This document shows, one piece after another, positions 44,607 through 52,869 of a stretch of 64,000 nucleotides of DNA. The translations under genes were made by a program, and so were the position numbers. Each line of letters starts with the position of its first letter. Position 1 is the first letter of the stretch. The notes under the pieces are model-generated. The model had not been told where the DNA came from, did no database searches, and saw only the letters and a list, made by a program, of their open reading frames with translations. The stretch spans positions 1 through 64,000 of the forward strand of contig NZ_JAVJSE010000024.1 in the NCBI RefSeq assembly GCF_040219615.1. Reading direction: 5' to 3'. The stretch is from Thalassobaculum_A sp040219615. GTDB lineage: Bacteria; Pseudomonadota; Alphaproteobacteria; Thalassobaculales; Thalassobaculaceae.

Positions 44607-44745
44607 CCGGGAGGCAGGTTTGCTCGGCAAACCCGTGCAGTGACCTCCCGGGATTTTGTCCCGCCGTGTCTCCGGCAACCCGCCGGAGTGCGTCTCTCGG
44701 ACCAGCGCCGCCGATCCGGCGGCCGGAACCCTAGACGCGCTGCAC
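44607..44745 (-). promoter_or_regulatory. Guanidine-I (ykkC) riboswitch with expression platform
   Basis: On the minus strand, the aptamer 44745-44635 has the conserved blocks CTAGGGTTCCGG, CTGGTCCGAGAGACGCAC and CGGGACAAAATCCCGGGAG in the correct order. Stem P1 is GTGCAG (44745-44740) with CTGCAC (44640-44635). Downstream, CCTCCCGG (44614-44607) is fully complementary to CCGGGAGG (44651-44644), part of the aptamer's 3' core, so ligand binding and this hairpin exclude each other. The binding-protein ATG is 67 bp further on. Confidence 0.94.
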
Positions 44746-44865
44746 GAGCATCCCTCCGCAGGATGCGTGCCAGCTCGGAAGCGGGGGAATCCGCCGGAGC
44801 CCGCGCAAGGCCAGCGGCGTGCCCTGCCCACCCGGGCGCCAACTGCCCAAATCTGGGGCAACGGG

Positions 44866-45000
44866 CGGGTTCCGGCTCGGCCGCGCGAGGCGCGTCCGTC
44901 CGGAATGACGACAAGCGGGGAAGGGCCGCCACCGCGCCCTCCCCCATCCTCGTCATTCCGGACCGGACCGCCGCAAGCGGGCCGGAGCCGGAACCCACCC
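44866..45000. repeat. Dispersed palindromic element, full inverted copy
   Basis: GGCGGGTTCCGGCTCGG through CCGTCCGGAATGACGA and its mirror CGTCATTCCGGACCGG through CGGAGCCGGAACCCA. It lies between the riboswitch promoter region and the stop of the ABC exporter gene, 6 bp from that stop. Positions 44746-44865 hold no gene and should contain the guanidine operon promoter. Confidence 0.85.
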
Positions 45001-45006
45001 GCCGCC

Positions 45007-46890
45007 TCAGTCGGCCGCGTCCTCGCGATCACCGTCCACGTCCAGGAAGCCGCCGGTCTGGCGCTCCCACAGCCGGGCGTACAGGCCGCCGCGCGCGACC
45101 AGTTCCCGGTGGCTGCCGGCCTCGACCACCCGGCCGCGGTCCAGCACCACCAGCCGGTCCATGGCCGCGATGGTCGACAGCCGGTGGGCGATGACGATCA
45201 CCGTCTTGCCCGCCATCAGCGGCCCGAGGCCGTCCTGGATCGCCGCCTCGACCTCGGAGTCGAGGGCCGAAGTCGCCTCGTCCAGCACCAGGATCGGGGC
45301 GTCCTTCAGCAGCGCCCGCGCGACCGCCAGGCGCTGGCGCTGGCCGCCCGACAGCTTGACCCCGCGCTCACCGACATGGGCGTCGTAGCCGCGCCGACCG
45401 CGGCCGTCGACCAGCTCGACGATGAAATCGTGGGCGCGGGCCGTCCTCGCCGCCGCCACGATCTGTTCCTCGGTCGCGTCCGGCCGGCCGTAGCCGATGT
45501 TGTCGCGGATCGAGCGGTGCATCAGCGACGGGTCCTGGGTGACCACCGCGATGGCGTCGCGCAGGCTGTCCTGGTCGACCGCCGCGATGTCCTGGCCGTC
45601 GATCAGGATGCGCCCGGCGGCGACGTCGTAGAGCCGCAGCAGCACCATCGCCAGGGTCGACTTGCCGGCGCCCGACGGGCCGACCAGTCCGATCCGCTCG
45701 CCCGGCCGGACCGCCAGGTCGATGCCGTTCAGCGCCGCAGGCCCGCCCTCCAGTTCCTTGCCGTAGTTGAAATGCACGCCCTCGAACGCGATCTCGCCGC
45801 GGGTCACCGCCAGCGCCGGGGCGTCCGGCCGGTCGACCACGGTCTGCGGCCGGGACAGCGACTGCACGCTGTCCTCCAGGGTGCCGACGGCGTCGAACAG
45901 GTCGCCGAGGTTGAACATGGCGATGCGCGACAGGGTATGGATCTGCAGCAGCAGCGCCATGACCGCGGCGACGTCGCCGGCGGTCACCCGGCCGGCCTGC
46001 CACAGCAGCACGCCGACCGCCCCGCCGCTGGCGATCAGCGCGCCGTTCAGCAGCGACAGCCAGGAGATCTGCGCGGTGGTGTAACGCGCCTGCTCGCCGA
46101 GCCGGTCGACCGACCACTCCAGCGAGCGCCGGACGTGGTCGTCCTCGCGGGCGCGGCCGGTGAACAGCCTGACGGTCAGGTAGTTGGAGTAGCCGTCGAC
46201 GATCCGGCCGGTAAACACCGAGGCCGCCTCGGCCACCCGCCGGGCGGCCCGCCGATTGCGCGGCAGGTAGAGCCGAAGCGAGACCGCGTAGAGCGCGATC
46301 CAGCACAGCACCGGCAGCGCGAACACCGGGCTTCGATACATCAGGAAGATCAGGGTGCCGGCCAGGAACAGCACGGCGTATAGCAACTGGTCGGTCAGCA
46401 CCCGCAGCAGGGTGCGGATCGACCGGCCGGTCTGCACCACCCGCGAGGCGATACGGCCGACGAAGTCGTTCTGGAAGAACGCCACGTCGTGGCCCGCGAC
46501 GTATTCGTGGAACCGCCAGCGCACCAGCGAGCTGACGTTGCGGGCGATCGTCTGGTTGCGCAGCAGCGAGGCCAGCAGCGTGATCGCCGGGCGCACCAGC
46601 ACCAGCAGCCCGACCAGGATCGCGACCTCGCGCCAGGGCTCGGCCGCCGCCGCGGGATCGCCGGCCACCAGGTCGACGATCCGGCCGATCGACCACGGAA
46701 TCGCGATCTCGACCGCGCTGACCGCCGCCGAGGCGGCCACCAGCAGGCCCAGCGGCCAGCCGATCTCGCGGACCAGGGCGAACAGGATCCGCCAGACCGT
46801 GGTCGGCGGAGTCAGCGGATGCGGCACCGCCGCCGGCGCCAGCGGGTCGATGCGGTGCTCGAACCATTCGACGATGCGCCGGAACGGCAT
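45007..46890 (-). CDS. ABC exporter, membrane and ATPase domains fused (MsbA/ABCB-like)
   Basis: 627 residues. A six-helix exporter domain (40-340) is followed by an ATPase with Walker A GPSGAGKST, Q-loop VTQDPSLMHRS, signature LSGGQRQR, Walker B ILVLDEATSAL and the switch His in IAHRLSTI. As a half-transporter it would act as a homodimer. The substrate is unknown: lipid, peptide or drug. The ATG at 46890 is 80 bp after the glk stop in the same direction, so read-through from the trehalose genes is possible. Confidence 0.92.
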   Translation of the reverse strand: MPFRRIVEWFEHRIDPLAPAAVPHPLTPPTTVWRILFALVREIGWPLGLLVAASAAVSAVEIAIPWSIGRIVDLVAGDPAAAAEPWREVAILVGLLVLVRPAITLLASLLRNQTIARNVSSLVRWRFHEYVAGHDVAFFQNDFVGRIASRVVQTGRSIRTLLRVLTDQLLYAVLFLAGTLIFLMYRSPVFALPVLCWIALYAVSLRLYLPRNRRAARRVAEAASVFTGRIVDGYSNYLTVRLFTGRAREDDHVRRSLEWSVDRLGEQARYTTAQISWLSLLNGALIASGGAVGVLLWQAGRVTAGDVAAVMALLLQIHTLSRIAMFNLGDLFDAVGTLEDSVQSLSRPQTVVDRPDAPALAVTRGEIAFEGVHFNYGKELEGGPAALNGIDLAVRPGERIGLVGPSGAGKSTLAMVLLRLYDVAAGRILIDGQDIAAVDQDSLRDAIAVVTQDPSLMHRSIRDNIGYGRPDATEEQIVAAARTARAHDFIVELVDGRGRRGYDAHVGERGVKLSGGQRQRLAVARALLKDAPILVLDEATSALDSEVEAAIQDGLGPLMAGKTVIVIAHRLSTIAAMDRLVVLDRGRVVEAGSHRELVARGGLYARLWERQTGGFLDVDGDREDAAD

Positions 46891-46970
46891 GACCGGCTTC
46901 CCTTCGCGATCGGGACACTCTGGAGGTCAAGATAGTCGTGACGGCCGGGATCGCGGAGCCCCGGGCCCGA

Positions 46971-47933
46971 CTATTCGGCGACCAGCGCGCTCAGGCCCAG
47001 CAGCCCCGGCTGCGGATGGGTGACGATCGCCGTCGGGATGCGCCGGACATAGCGGCTCGACCGGCCCTTGGCCTCGAAGCGGGCGCGGAAGCGCCCATGA
47101 TCGAACAGGTCGCCCAGATAATGCGGCATGCCGCCGGCGAGGTAGACGCCACCGGTGGCCCCGAAGGTCAGGGCGAGGTCGCCGGCGACGGTCGCCAGCA
47201 GGTCGACGAACATCCCGACCGCCCGCAGGGCCCGCGCCTCGCCGTCGCGCGCCGCGGCCAGGACGACCTCGCTCTCGCGGTCCGGCCGCGGCGGCTCGCC
47301 CTCGACGACGGCGATCGCGGCGTCCAGGGCCGGCAGCCCGATTCCCGACAGCACCCGCTCCGCCGAGACGTGGTCAACCCGGCGGCGCAGCACCGCCAGC
47401 ACCGCGCTCTCGGCGTCGGTCATCACCGGCAGGGTGACGTGACCGCCCTCCCCGGCCACCGGCAGCCAGCCGTCGTCGCCGACCGGGACCAGCCCGGCGA
47501 CCCCGAGGCCGGTCCCCGGGCCAAGCGCCACCATGGCGCCGCGCGGCTCCGGCGCCCAGTCGCCGAGCGGCGCGCGCGCGTCGTCGCCGAGCAGCGGCAG
47601 CGAGCGCGCCACCGCCACGAAGTCGTTCACCAGGCGCGCGCTCCGGAAGCCGAAGGCACGGGCCAGTTCGTTGCCGTCGATATCCCAGTCGGCGTTGGTC
47701 AGCCGCACCCGGTTGCCGACCACGGGCCCGGCCACCGCCAGCATCGCCCGGCCGGGCCGCTCACCGCCGGTTGCCTGGGAGAGATAGTCGGCGATCGCCT
47801 GCTCGGCACTGTCGAAGTCGCCGGTGTGGACGACCTCGACCGCCCGGTAGCGGCCGACCCCGTCCGACAGCGCCAGTCGGGTATGAGTCCCGCCGACATC
47901 GGCAAGCAGTGACGGTGCGGATCCGGCCATCAT
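46971..47933 (-). CDS. glk: Glucokinase
   Basis: 320 residues of the bacterial Glk family, phosphorylating glucose with ATP. The phosphate-binding loop is LADVGGTHTRLAL near residue 10. The glucose-binding block ANADWDIDGNEL with RLVNDFVAVA (catalytic Asp) and the adenosine loop GPGTGLGVAGL follow; LAGGMPHYLGDL is close to the end. The AGGAGG site is 5 bp before the ATG at 47933 and lies across the otsA stop region, so the two genes are translationally linked. It probably uses glucose made by GH15 or trehalose breakdown. Confidence 0.94.
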   Translation of the reverse strand: MMAGSAPSLLADVGGTHTRLALSDGVGRYRAVEVVHTGDFDSAEQAIADYLSQATGGERPGRAMLAVAGPVVGNRVRLTNADWDIDGNELARAFGFRSARLVNDFVAVARSLPLLGDDARAPLGDWAPEPRGAMVALGPGTGLGVAGLVPVGDDGWLPVAGEGGHVTLPVMTDAESAVLAVLRRRVDHVSAERVLSGIGLPALDAAIAVVEGEPPRPDRESEVVLAAARDGEARALRAVGMFVDLLATVAGDLALTFGATGGVYLAGGMPHYLGDLFDHGRFRARFEAKGRSSRYVRRIPTAIVTHPQPGLLGLSALVAE

Positions 47934-47943
47934 GCGACCCTCC

Positions 47944-49314
47944 TCAGCGTCCCCGCAGGGAGCGCAGGAAACTGCGCCGCCAGGCCCCGAGGTCGTTGGC
48001 CCGCAGCACCGACATCATCGACGCCCAGCGCGCCCGGCGCTCCTCGACCGACATCGCCAGCGCCCGCTGCAGGCCGTCGGCCACATACTCCGTGTCGTAG
48101 GGATTGACGGTCACCGCGCCGTCGAGCTCGGCGGCGGCGCCGGCGAACTGCGACAGCACCAGCACCCCCGGATCCTCCGGGTTCTGCGAGGCGACGTACT
48201 CCTTGGCGACCAGGTTCATGCCGTCGCGCAAAGGGGTGACGAAGCCGACCCGCGCGGTGCGGAAGAAGCCGGTCAGCTGCTCGCGCTGGAACGACTTGTT
48301 CAGGTAGCGCAGCGGCATCCAGTCGAACTCGGCGAACCGGCCGTTGATGTGCCCGGCCTTGCCCTCCAGGGTCTCGCGGATCGCGCGGTAGCTCTGCACG
48401 TCGGAGCGCGACGGCGGGGCGATCTGCATGTAGGTGACGTGGCCGCGCAGGCTGGGCGCGGTCTCCAGCAGGGTCTCGTAGGCGTCGAACCGGCGGTCCA
48501 GGCCCTTGGAGTAGTCGAGCCGGTCGACGCCGACGATCAGGTCCTTGCCGGCCAGCGATTCGACCAGTCGCCGGGTCTGCCGGGTCCGCACCGAGTCCGC
48601 CGCCTGCGCCGCAAGCTGGTCCGGGTAGATGCCGATCGGGAAGGCGGCGGCCCGCGACTTCTCGCCATAGGCCTCGAAGCGGCCGTTACGGCCGACCGTA
48701 CCGCCGGCGACCGTGCGGATATAGGCCAGGAAGTTCTGGACGTCGTTCTCGGTCTGGAAGCCGACCACGTCGTAGGCGCACAGGGACTGCACCAGGTAGG
48801 CGTGGTCCGAACACGACGTCAGCAGGTCGGGCGGCGGGAACGGGATGTGCAGGAAGAAGCCGATCCGGTTGCGGTGCCCCATCATCCGCAAGTCGCGGCC
48901 GAGCGGTATCAGGTGGTAGTCGTGCACCCAGATCAGGTCGTCCGACTCCAGCATGGTCGACAGCCGGCCGGCGAACTCCTCGTTGACCCGCCGGTAACCG
49001 ACCACGTAGCTGCGGTGGTACTCGACGAATTCCATGCGGTAGTGGAACAGCGGCCACAGCGTGGCGTTGGCGTAGCCCTTGTAGAACGCGTCGTAGTCGC
49101 GGCGTGCCAGCGGCATCGTCGCATAGGTGATCTTGCCCTTGGTCTCGGTCCTCACCCGGCCCGAGCCGCTGGTGTAGATCTCGCCCGACCAGCCGAACCA
49201 GACCCCGCCGATCTCGGACAGCGCCTCCTGCACCGCGACCGCCAGGCCGCCGGAGGTCGTCTTGCCCTCCTGGATCGGCGCGACCCGATTGGATACGACG
49301 ACGAGACGGCTCAA
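47944..49314 (-). CDS. otsA: Trehalose-6-phosphate synthase
   Basis: 456 residues, GT20 fold. Joins UDP-glucose and glucose-6-phosphate to trehalose-6-phosphate. Conserved: SNRVAPIQEGKTTSGGLAVA, WVHDYHLIPLGRDLR, HIPFPPPDLL, VDRLDYSKGLDRR and RDGMNLVAKEYVASQ. A TTG at 49314 is used as the start because it begins the MSRLVVVSNR block, has GGGAGG 6 bp upstream and overlaps the GH15 TGA (TTGA). Longer in-frame extensions run through the GH15 gene. No otsB phosphatase gene is seen next to it. Confidence 0.93.
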   Translation of the reverse strand: MSRLVVVSNRVAPIQEGKTTSGGLAVAVQEALSEIGGVWFGWSGEIYTSGSGRVRTETKGKITYATMPLARRDYDAFYKGYANATLWPLFHYRMEFVEYHRSYVVGYRRVNEEFAGRLSTMLESDDLIWVHDYHLIPLGRDLRMMGHRNRIGFFLHIPFPPPDLLTSCSDHAYLVQSLCAYDVVGFQTENDVQNFLAYIRTVAGGTVGRNGRFEAYGEKSRAAAFPIGIYPDQLAAQAADSVRTRQTRRLVESLAGKDLIVGVDRLDYSKGLDRRFDAYETLLETAPSLRGHVTYMQIAPPSRSDVQSYRAIRETLEGKAGHINGRFAEFDWMPLRYLNKSFQREQLTGFFRTARVGFVTPLRDGMNLVAKEYVASQNPEDPGVLVLSQFAGAAAELDGAVTVNPYDTEYVADGLQRALAMSVEERRARWASMMSVLRANDLGAWRRSFLRSLRGR

Positions 49315-51107
49315 ACCACGTCCTCCCAGGGTCGCGACAACCGCATGGCGCATTTGATCAGGCCGACCATCGAGTAGGTCTGGGGGAAGTTGCCCCACAG
49401 CTCGCCGGTCACCGGATCGACATCCTCCGACAGCAGCCCGAGCCCGTTCCGGCAGGCCAGGATCTCCTCGAACATCGCGCGCGCCTCGTCCTTGCGCCCG
49501 ATCACGGCCAGCGCCTCGATGAACCAGAAGGTGCAGACGGTGAAGGCCACCTCCGGGGTCCCGAAATCGTCGGGCGCGTCGTATCGGAACACGTGGCTGC
49601 CGCGCTTCAGCCCCTTCTCGATCGCCTCCACGGTGCCGACGAAGCGCGGGTCCGACGCGGCCAGGAAGCCGAGTTCGTGCATCAGCAGCAGGCTGGCGTC
49701 CAGGTCGTCGCCCCCGAAGGTCGCCGCGAAGCCGCCGAGCCTGTCGCTCCAGGCCCGCTCGCAGAGCCGGGCGTGCATGGTATCGGCGTGGCCGCGCCAG
49801 TCGGCGGCCTCGTCGGCCAGACCGAGCTGGGTGGCGATCCGGGCCAGCCGGTCCGCCGCCGCCCAACACATCATGGCCGAGAAGGTGTGGACCGAGGCGC
49901 GGGTCCGCAGCTCCCAGATGCCGGCGTCCGGCACCTCGAAGCGTTCGATCGCCGCCCGCCCGAGCGGCGTCAGCTGGCGGTACAGGGCCTCGTCGCCCAT
50001 CCGCACCAGGCGGGTGTCGAAGAAGCTCTGGGTGACCGCCAGGATGACCGCGCCGAACACGTCGTGCTGGACCTGCAGATAGGCCTGATTGCCGACCCGC
50101 ACCGGTCCCATGCCGCGATAGCCCGGCAGGGTGTCGACGATCATTTCCTCGACCCGGTCCTCCAGGGTCAGCGAGTACAGCGGCTGCAGCACCTCGCCCT
50201 CGGTGCTCTTGGCGACCACGTTCTGGATGAACCGCAGGTAGTGCTCCAGCGTCCGGGTCGCCGACAGCCGGTTGAGGGTGTGGACCACGAAATACGCGTC
50301 GCGCAGCCAGCAGTAGCGGTAGTCCCAGTTGCGCTGGCTGTTCGGCGCCTCCGGGATCGAGGTTGTCATGGCGGCGATGACCGCGCCGGTTTCCTCGAAG
50401 GTGCAGAGCTTGAGGGTGATCGCCGCCCGGATCACCTCTTCCTGCCACTCGAACGAGATGTTCAGCGACCGTGTCCAGTCGCGCCAGTAGCGGACGGTAT
50501 TGTCAAAGAACACCCGGGCGGTCTCGGGCACCGAGTCGCGCAGGCTCTCGTCGGCACCCAGCAGGAAGGTGGCCGGGCCGTCCAGCAGGAACCAGGACTC
50601 GTCCATGACATAGGCCGGCACCGCGTCGGTGGTCAGCCGCACGGTCTGCGACGGGCCGACCCAGCGGATGTGGTTGGAGCCGCGCGTCACCTGCGGCTCG
50701 ACCGCGCCCCAGCCGAAGGCCGGGCGGATCCGGACCCGGACGCGCGGCAGGCCGGCGACCGGCCGGACGTGGCGCACGATGGTGGTCGGGCGGAACATGC
50801 GGTCGTGCTGCGCGAACCGCGGGGCGAAGTCGGTGATCTCGATCGCCGATCCGTCAGCCGCCTCGACCCGCGTGACCAGCACCGGCGTGTTCGACACGTA
50901 GCGCCGCTCGGCCTTGACCGCGCCGGACAGGTCGACCGCGAAGAAGCCGCGCTCCGCCGGAGCCGCCTCCTCGTCGATCCGCAGCAGCGCGTCGAACACC
51001 GGCTCGCCGTCGAAGCGCGGCAGGCAGCACCACACGATCCGGGCATAGGGGTCGACCAGTGCGCCGAAGCAGCAATTGCCGATGAGTCCGAGGTCGAGCG
51101 TGCTCAC
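49311..51107 (-). CDS. Glycoside hydrolase family 15 protein (glucoamylase/trehalase type)
   Basis: 598 residues. Starts MSTLDLGLIGNCCFGALVDP, the usual opening of the bacterial GH15 group, and includes a beta-sandwich (1-230) and an alpha/alpha barrel (240-598) with SQRNWDYRYCWLRDA (catalytic region) and GLLSEDVDPVTGELWGNFPQ near the C-terminus (second acid). Cytoplasmic, no signal. It may split alpha-glucans or trehalose; in other alphaproteobacteria it sits beside otsA, as here. First gene of the GH15-otsA-glk operon. The 130 bp before it hold no gene. Confidence 0.9.
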   Translation of the reverse strand: MSTLDLGLIGNCCFGALVDPYARIVWCCLPRFDGEPVFDALLRIDEEAAPAERGFFAVDLSGAVKAERRYVSNTPVLVTRVEAADGSAIEITDFAPRFAQHDRMFRPTTIVRHVRPVAGLPRVRVRIRPAFGWGAVEPQVTRGSNHIRWVGPSQTVRLTTDAVPAYVMDESWFLLDGPATFLLGADESLRDSVPETARVFFDNTVRYWRDWTRSLNISFEWQEEVIRAAITLKLCTFEETGAVIAAMTTSIPEAPNSQRNWDYRYCWLRDAYFVVHTLNRLSATRTLEHYLRFIQNVVAKSTEGEVLQPLYSLTLEDRVEEMIVDTLPGYRGMGPVRVGNQAYLQVQHDVFGAVILAVTQSFFDTRLVRMGDEALYRQLTPLGRAAIERFEVPDAGIWELRTRASVHTFSAMMCWAAADRLARIATQLGLADEAADWRGHADTMHARLCERAWSDRLGGFAATFGGDDLDASLLLMHELGFLAASDPRFVGTVEAIEKGLKRGSHVFRYDAPDDFGTPEVAFTVCTFWFIEALAVIGRKDEARAMFEEILACRNGLGLLSEDVDPVTGELWGNFPQTYSMVGLIKCAMRLSRPWEDVV

Positions 51108-51237
51108 GGGCCGCGAGTCTCCGTGCCGGTGGGTGCCCCGAGACGTTAGGCAAGTGGGCCGGGGGGGTCAAACGCGGGCTCTGGTAACCCGCCGCGCGCG
51201 CCGGGGTTGCACGGCGCCCGCCGGCCGCCGGCGCCGC

Positions 51238-52338
51238 TCAGGCCACCCGGTAGCGGTCGATCACCGCCGGATCCGGGTCGACGCCCAGCCCCGGCCCGTC
51301 GGGCACCCGCAGCCGGCCGCCGCGGACCATCGCCGCCTCGCCGAACAGCTCGGCCTCGAAGTCGAGATACAGCCGCTCGAACAGCGGCGGTCGTACCTCG
51401 GCCGCGGTCAGGTGGATGGTGGCGATCTGGCCCGGGCCGAACAGCGCGCAGTGCGGCGAGTAGGTCAGGCCGTTCGCCTCGCAGAACCGGGCGATCTTCA
51501 GCAGCTCGGTCACCCCGCCGGTCTTGGCGACGTCGGGCTGGGCGATGTCGATGGCCCCGGCCCGGTGCATGGCCACGAAGTCGAACAGGCTGCCGGCGTT
51601 CTCGCCGGCCGCGATGCGGTGCCGGCCGGTCGCCCTGACGGCCGCCAGCCCGCCGTAGTTCTCGGGCGGCCAGACCGGCTCCTCGAACCAGTGCAGCCCG
51701 AGGCCGTCGAGCGCCGCGTCGACCGCCAACGCCTCCTCGACCGACCACGGGCAGTTGGTATCGAGCATCACCACCGCATCGTCGCCCGCCGCCTCGCAGG
51801 CCGCCGCGATCACCGGCACCGCGACCTCGTGCAGCTTGATCCAGCGGTAGCCGCGGTCGATCGACCGGCGCACCGCCCGCGCCACCGCCTCCTCGGTGCC
51901 GTAGCGTACCAGGCTGGCATAGACCTCGACCTCGGCCGCGCTCGCCCCGCCGACCAGCTCGGCCAGCGGTCGGCCGGCCCGCTTGCCGGCGAGATCCCAG
52001 AGCGCGATGTCGACCGCCGAGATGCCGTACATGATCGAGCCGACCCGGCCGAAATTGTGCAGGTTGAACTCGACGTCGTGCTTGATGCGGGCGATCTGCC
52101 GGGCGTCGCGCCCGACAACCAGCGGCAGCACCCGGGTGTCGATCAGCTGCTTGAGGGCAGTGTCGGCCATTCGCGAGAACGCCTCGCCCCAGCCGACCAG
52201 GCCGTCCTCGGTCTCCAGCCGCACCATCAGCATGTCGAAGGTGTCCGCCGGCGCGCCGCCCCAGCCCCATGGCGGCAGGCCGCCGCCGGTCTCGAACGGG
52301 ACCGACACCAGGACCGATTCCGCCTTGGCGATTCGCAT
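51238..52338 (-). CDS. Enolase-superfamily enzyme (mandelate racemase/MLE subgroup)
   Basis: 366 residues. The capping domain runs to about 125 (GISAVDIALWDLAGK). The barrel has KLHE near 165, VVMLDTNCPW (Asp), HWFEEPVWP (Glu), AGENAGS (Glu) and SPHCALFGPG (His), the layout of the mandelate racemase/galactarate dehydratase subgroups. The KxK motif reads KLH, so the usual second Lys is missing. Substrate unknown, likely a sugar acid. GAGGGAGG precedes ATG 52338. It is a paralogue-level relative of the 38497 gene, but does not share its KxW motif. Confidence 0.86.
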   Translation of the reverse strand: MRIAKAESVLVSVPFETGGGLPPWGWGGAPADTFDMLMVRLETEDGLVGWGEAFSRMADTALKQLIDTRVLPLVVGRDARQIARIKHDVEFNLHNFGRVGSIMYGISAVDIALWDLAGKRAGRPLAELVGGASAAEVEVYASLVRYGTEEAVARAVRRSIDRGYRWIKLHEVAVPVIAAACEAAGDDAVVMLDTNCPWSVEEALAVDAALDGLGLHWFEEPVWPPENYGGLAAVRATGRHRIAAGENAGSLFDFVAMHRAGAIDIAQPDVAKTGGVTELLKIARFCEANGLTYSPHCALFGPGQIATIHLTAAEVRPPLFERLYLDFEAELFGEAAMVRGGRLRVPDGPGLGVDPDPAVIDRYRVA

Positions 52339-52429
52339 GACGACCTCCCTCGATACCGGGGGACAGCCTACCGCGCCGCCGGATGCCCGGCGAACCCGCC
52401 GGAACGGCATCGCTGTCGTGACGTCGCCG

Positions 52430-52858
52430 TCAGCGCTGCAGCTTCGCCAGCGCCTCCTGGGCGCCGGCATGGCCGGGCTCGAACAGCAGGCATTGCTGCC
52501 AGCACACGGCGGCCTGATCGGGCTCGCCGAGCTCGCCGAACGCCACGCCGAGGCCGTACCAGGACTCGGCATCGCGCGGGTCGACATAGATCGCCCGGCG
52601 CAGGGCGTCGGCCGCCTCGTGCCACCAGCCGCCGCGCGCGCAGACCTTGGCCATGTGGAACAGGTAGGTGCGCTCGCTCGGCTCGTGCACCAGCGCCCGG
52701 CCGATCAGCTCGGCGGCCTCGGCCACCCGGCCGTTCTCCAGGGCCAGCACCGACTTGACATTGAGCGTGCGGGCGTCGTCCGGGCGCGAGGCCGTGACCT
52801 TGCGATACAGGCCCTCCAGGCCACCGATGCCGCCCCGGCCCCGTCCGCGTCCCCGCAC
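52430..52858 (-). CDS. Tetratricopeptide-repeat protein
   Basis: About 142 residues with at least three TPR units: DARTLNVKSVLALENGRVAE, RTYLFHMAKVCARGG and ESWYGLGVAFGELGEPDQAA. TPR arrays bind other proteins, but no partner is evident. The start is uncertain: a GTG at 52858 gives an unusual Gly-Arg-rich start (VRGRGRGRGG), and no ATG lies upstream of the first repeat. It follows mtnP by 11 bp and probably shares its transcript. Confidence 0.75.
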   Translation of the reverse strand: MRGRGRGRGGIGGLEGLYRKVTASRPDDARTLNVKSVLALENGRVAEAAELIGRALVHEPSERTYLFHMAKVCARGGWWHEAADALRRAIYVDPRDAESWYGLGVAFGELGEPDQAAVCWQQCLLFEPGHAGAQEALAKLQR

Positions 52859-52869
52859 CGCCCCGGCCC

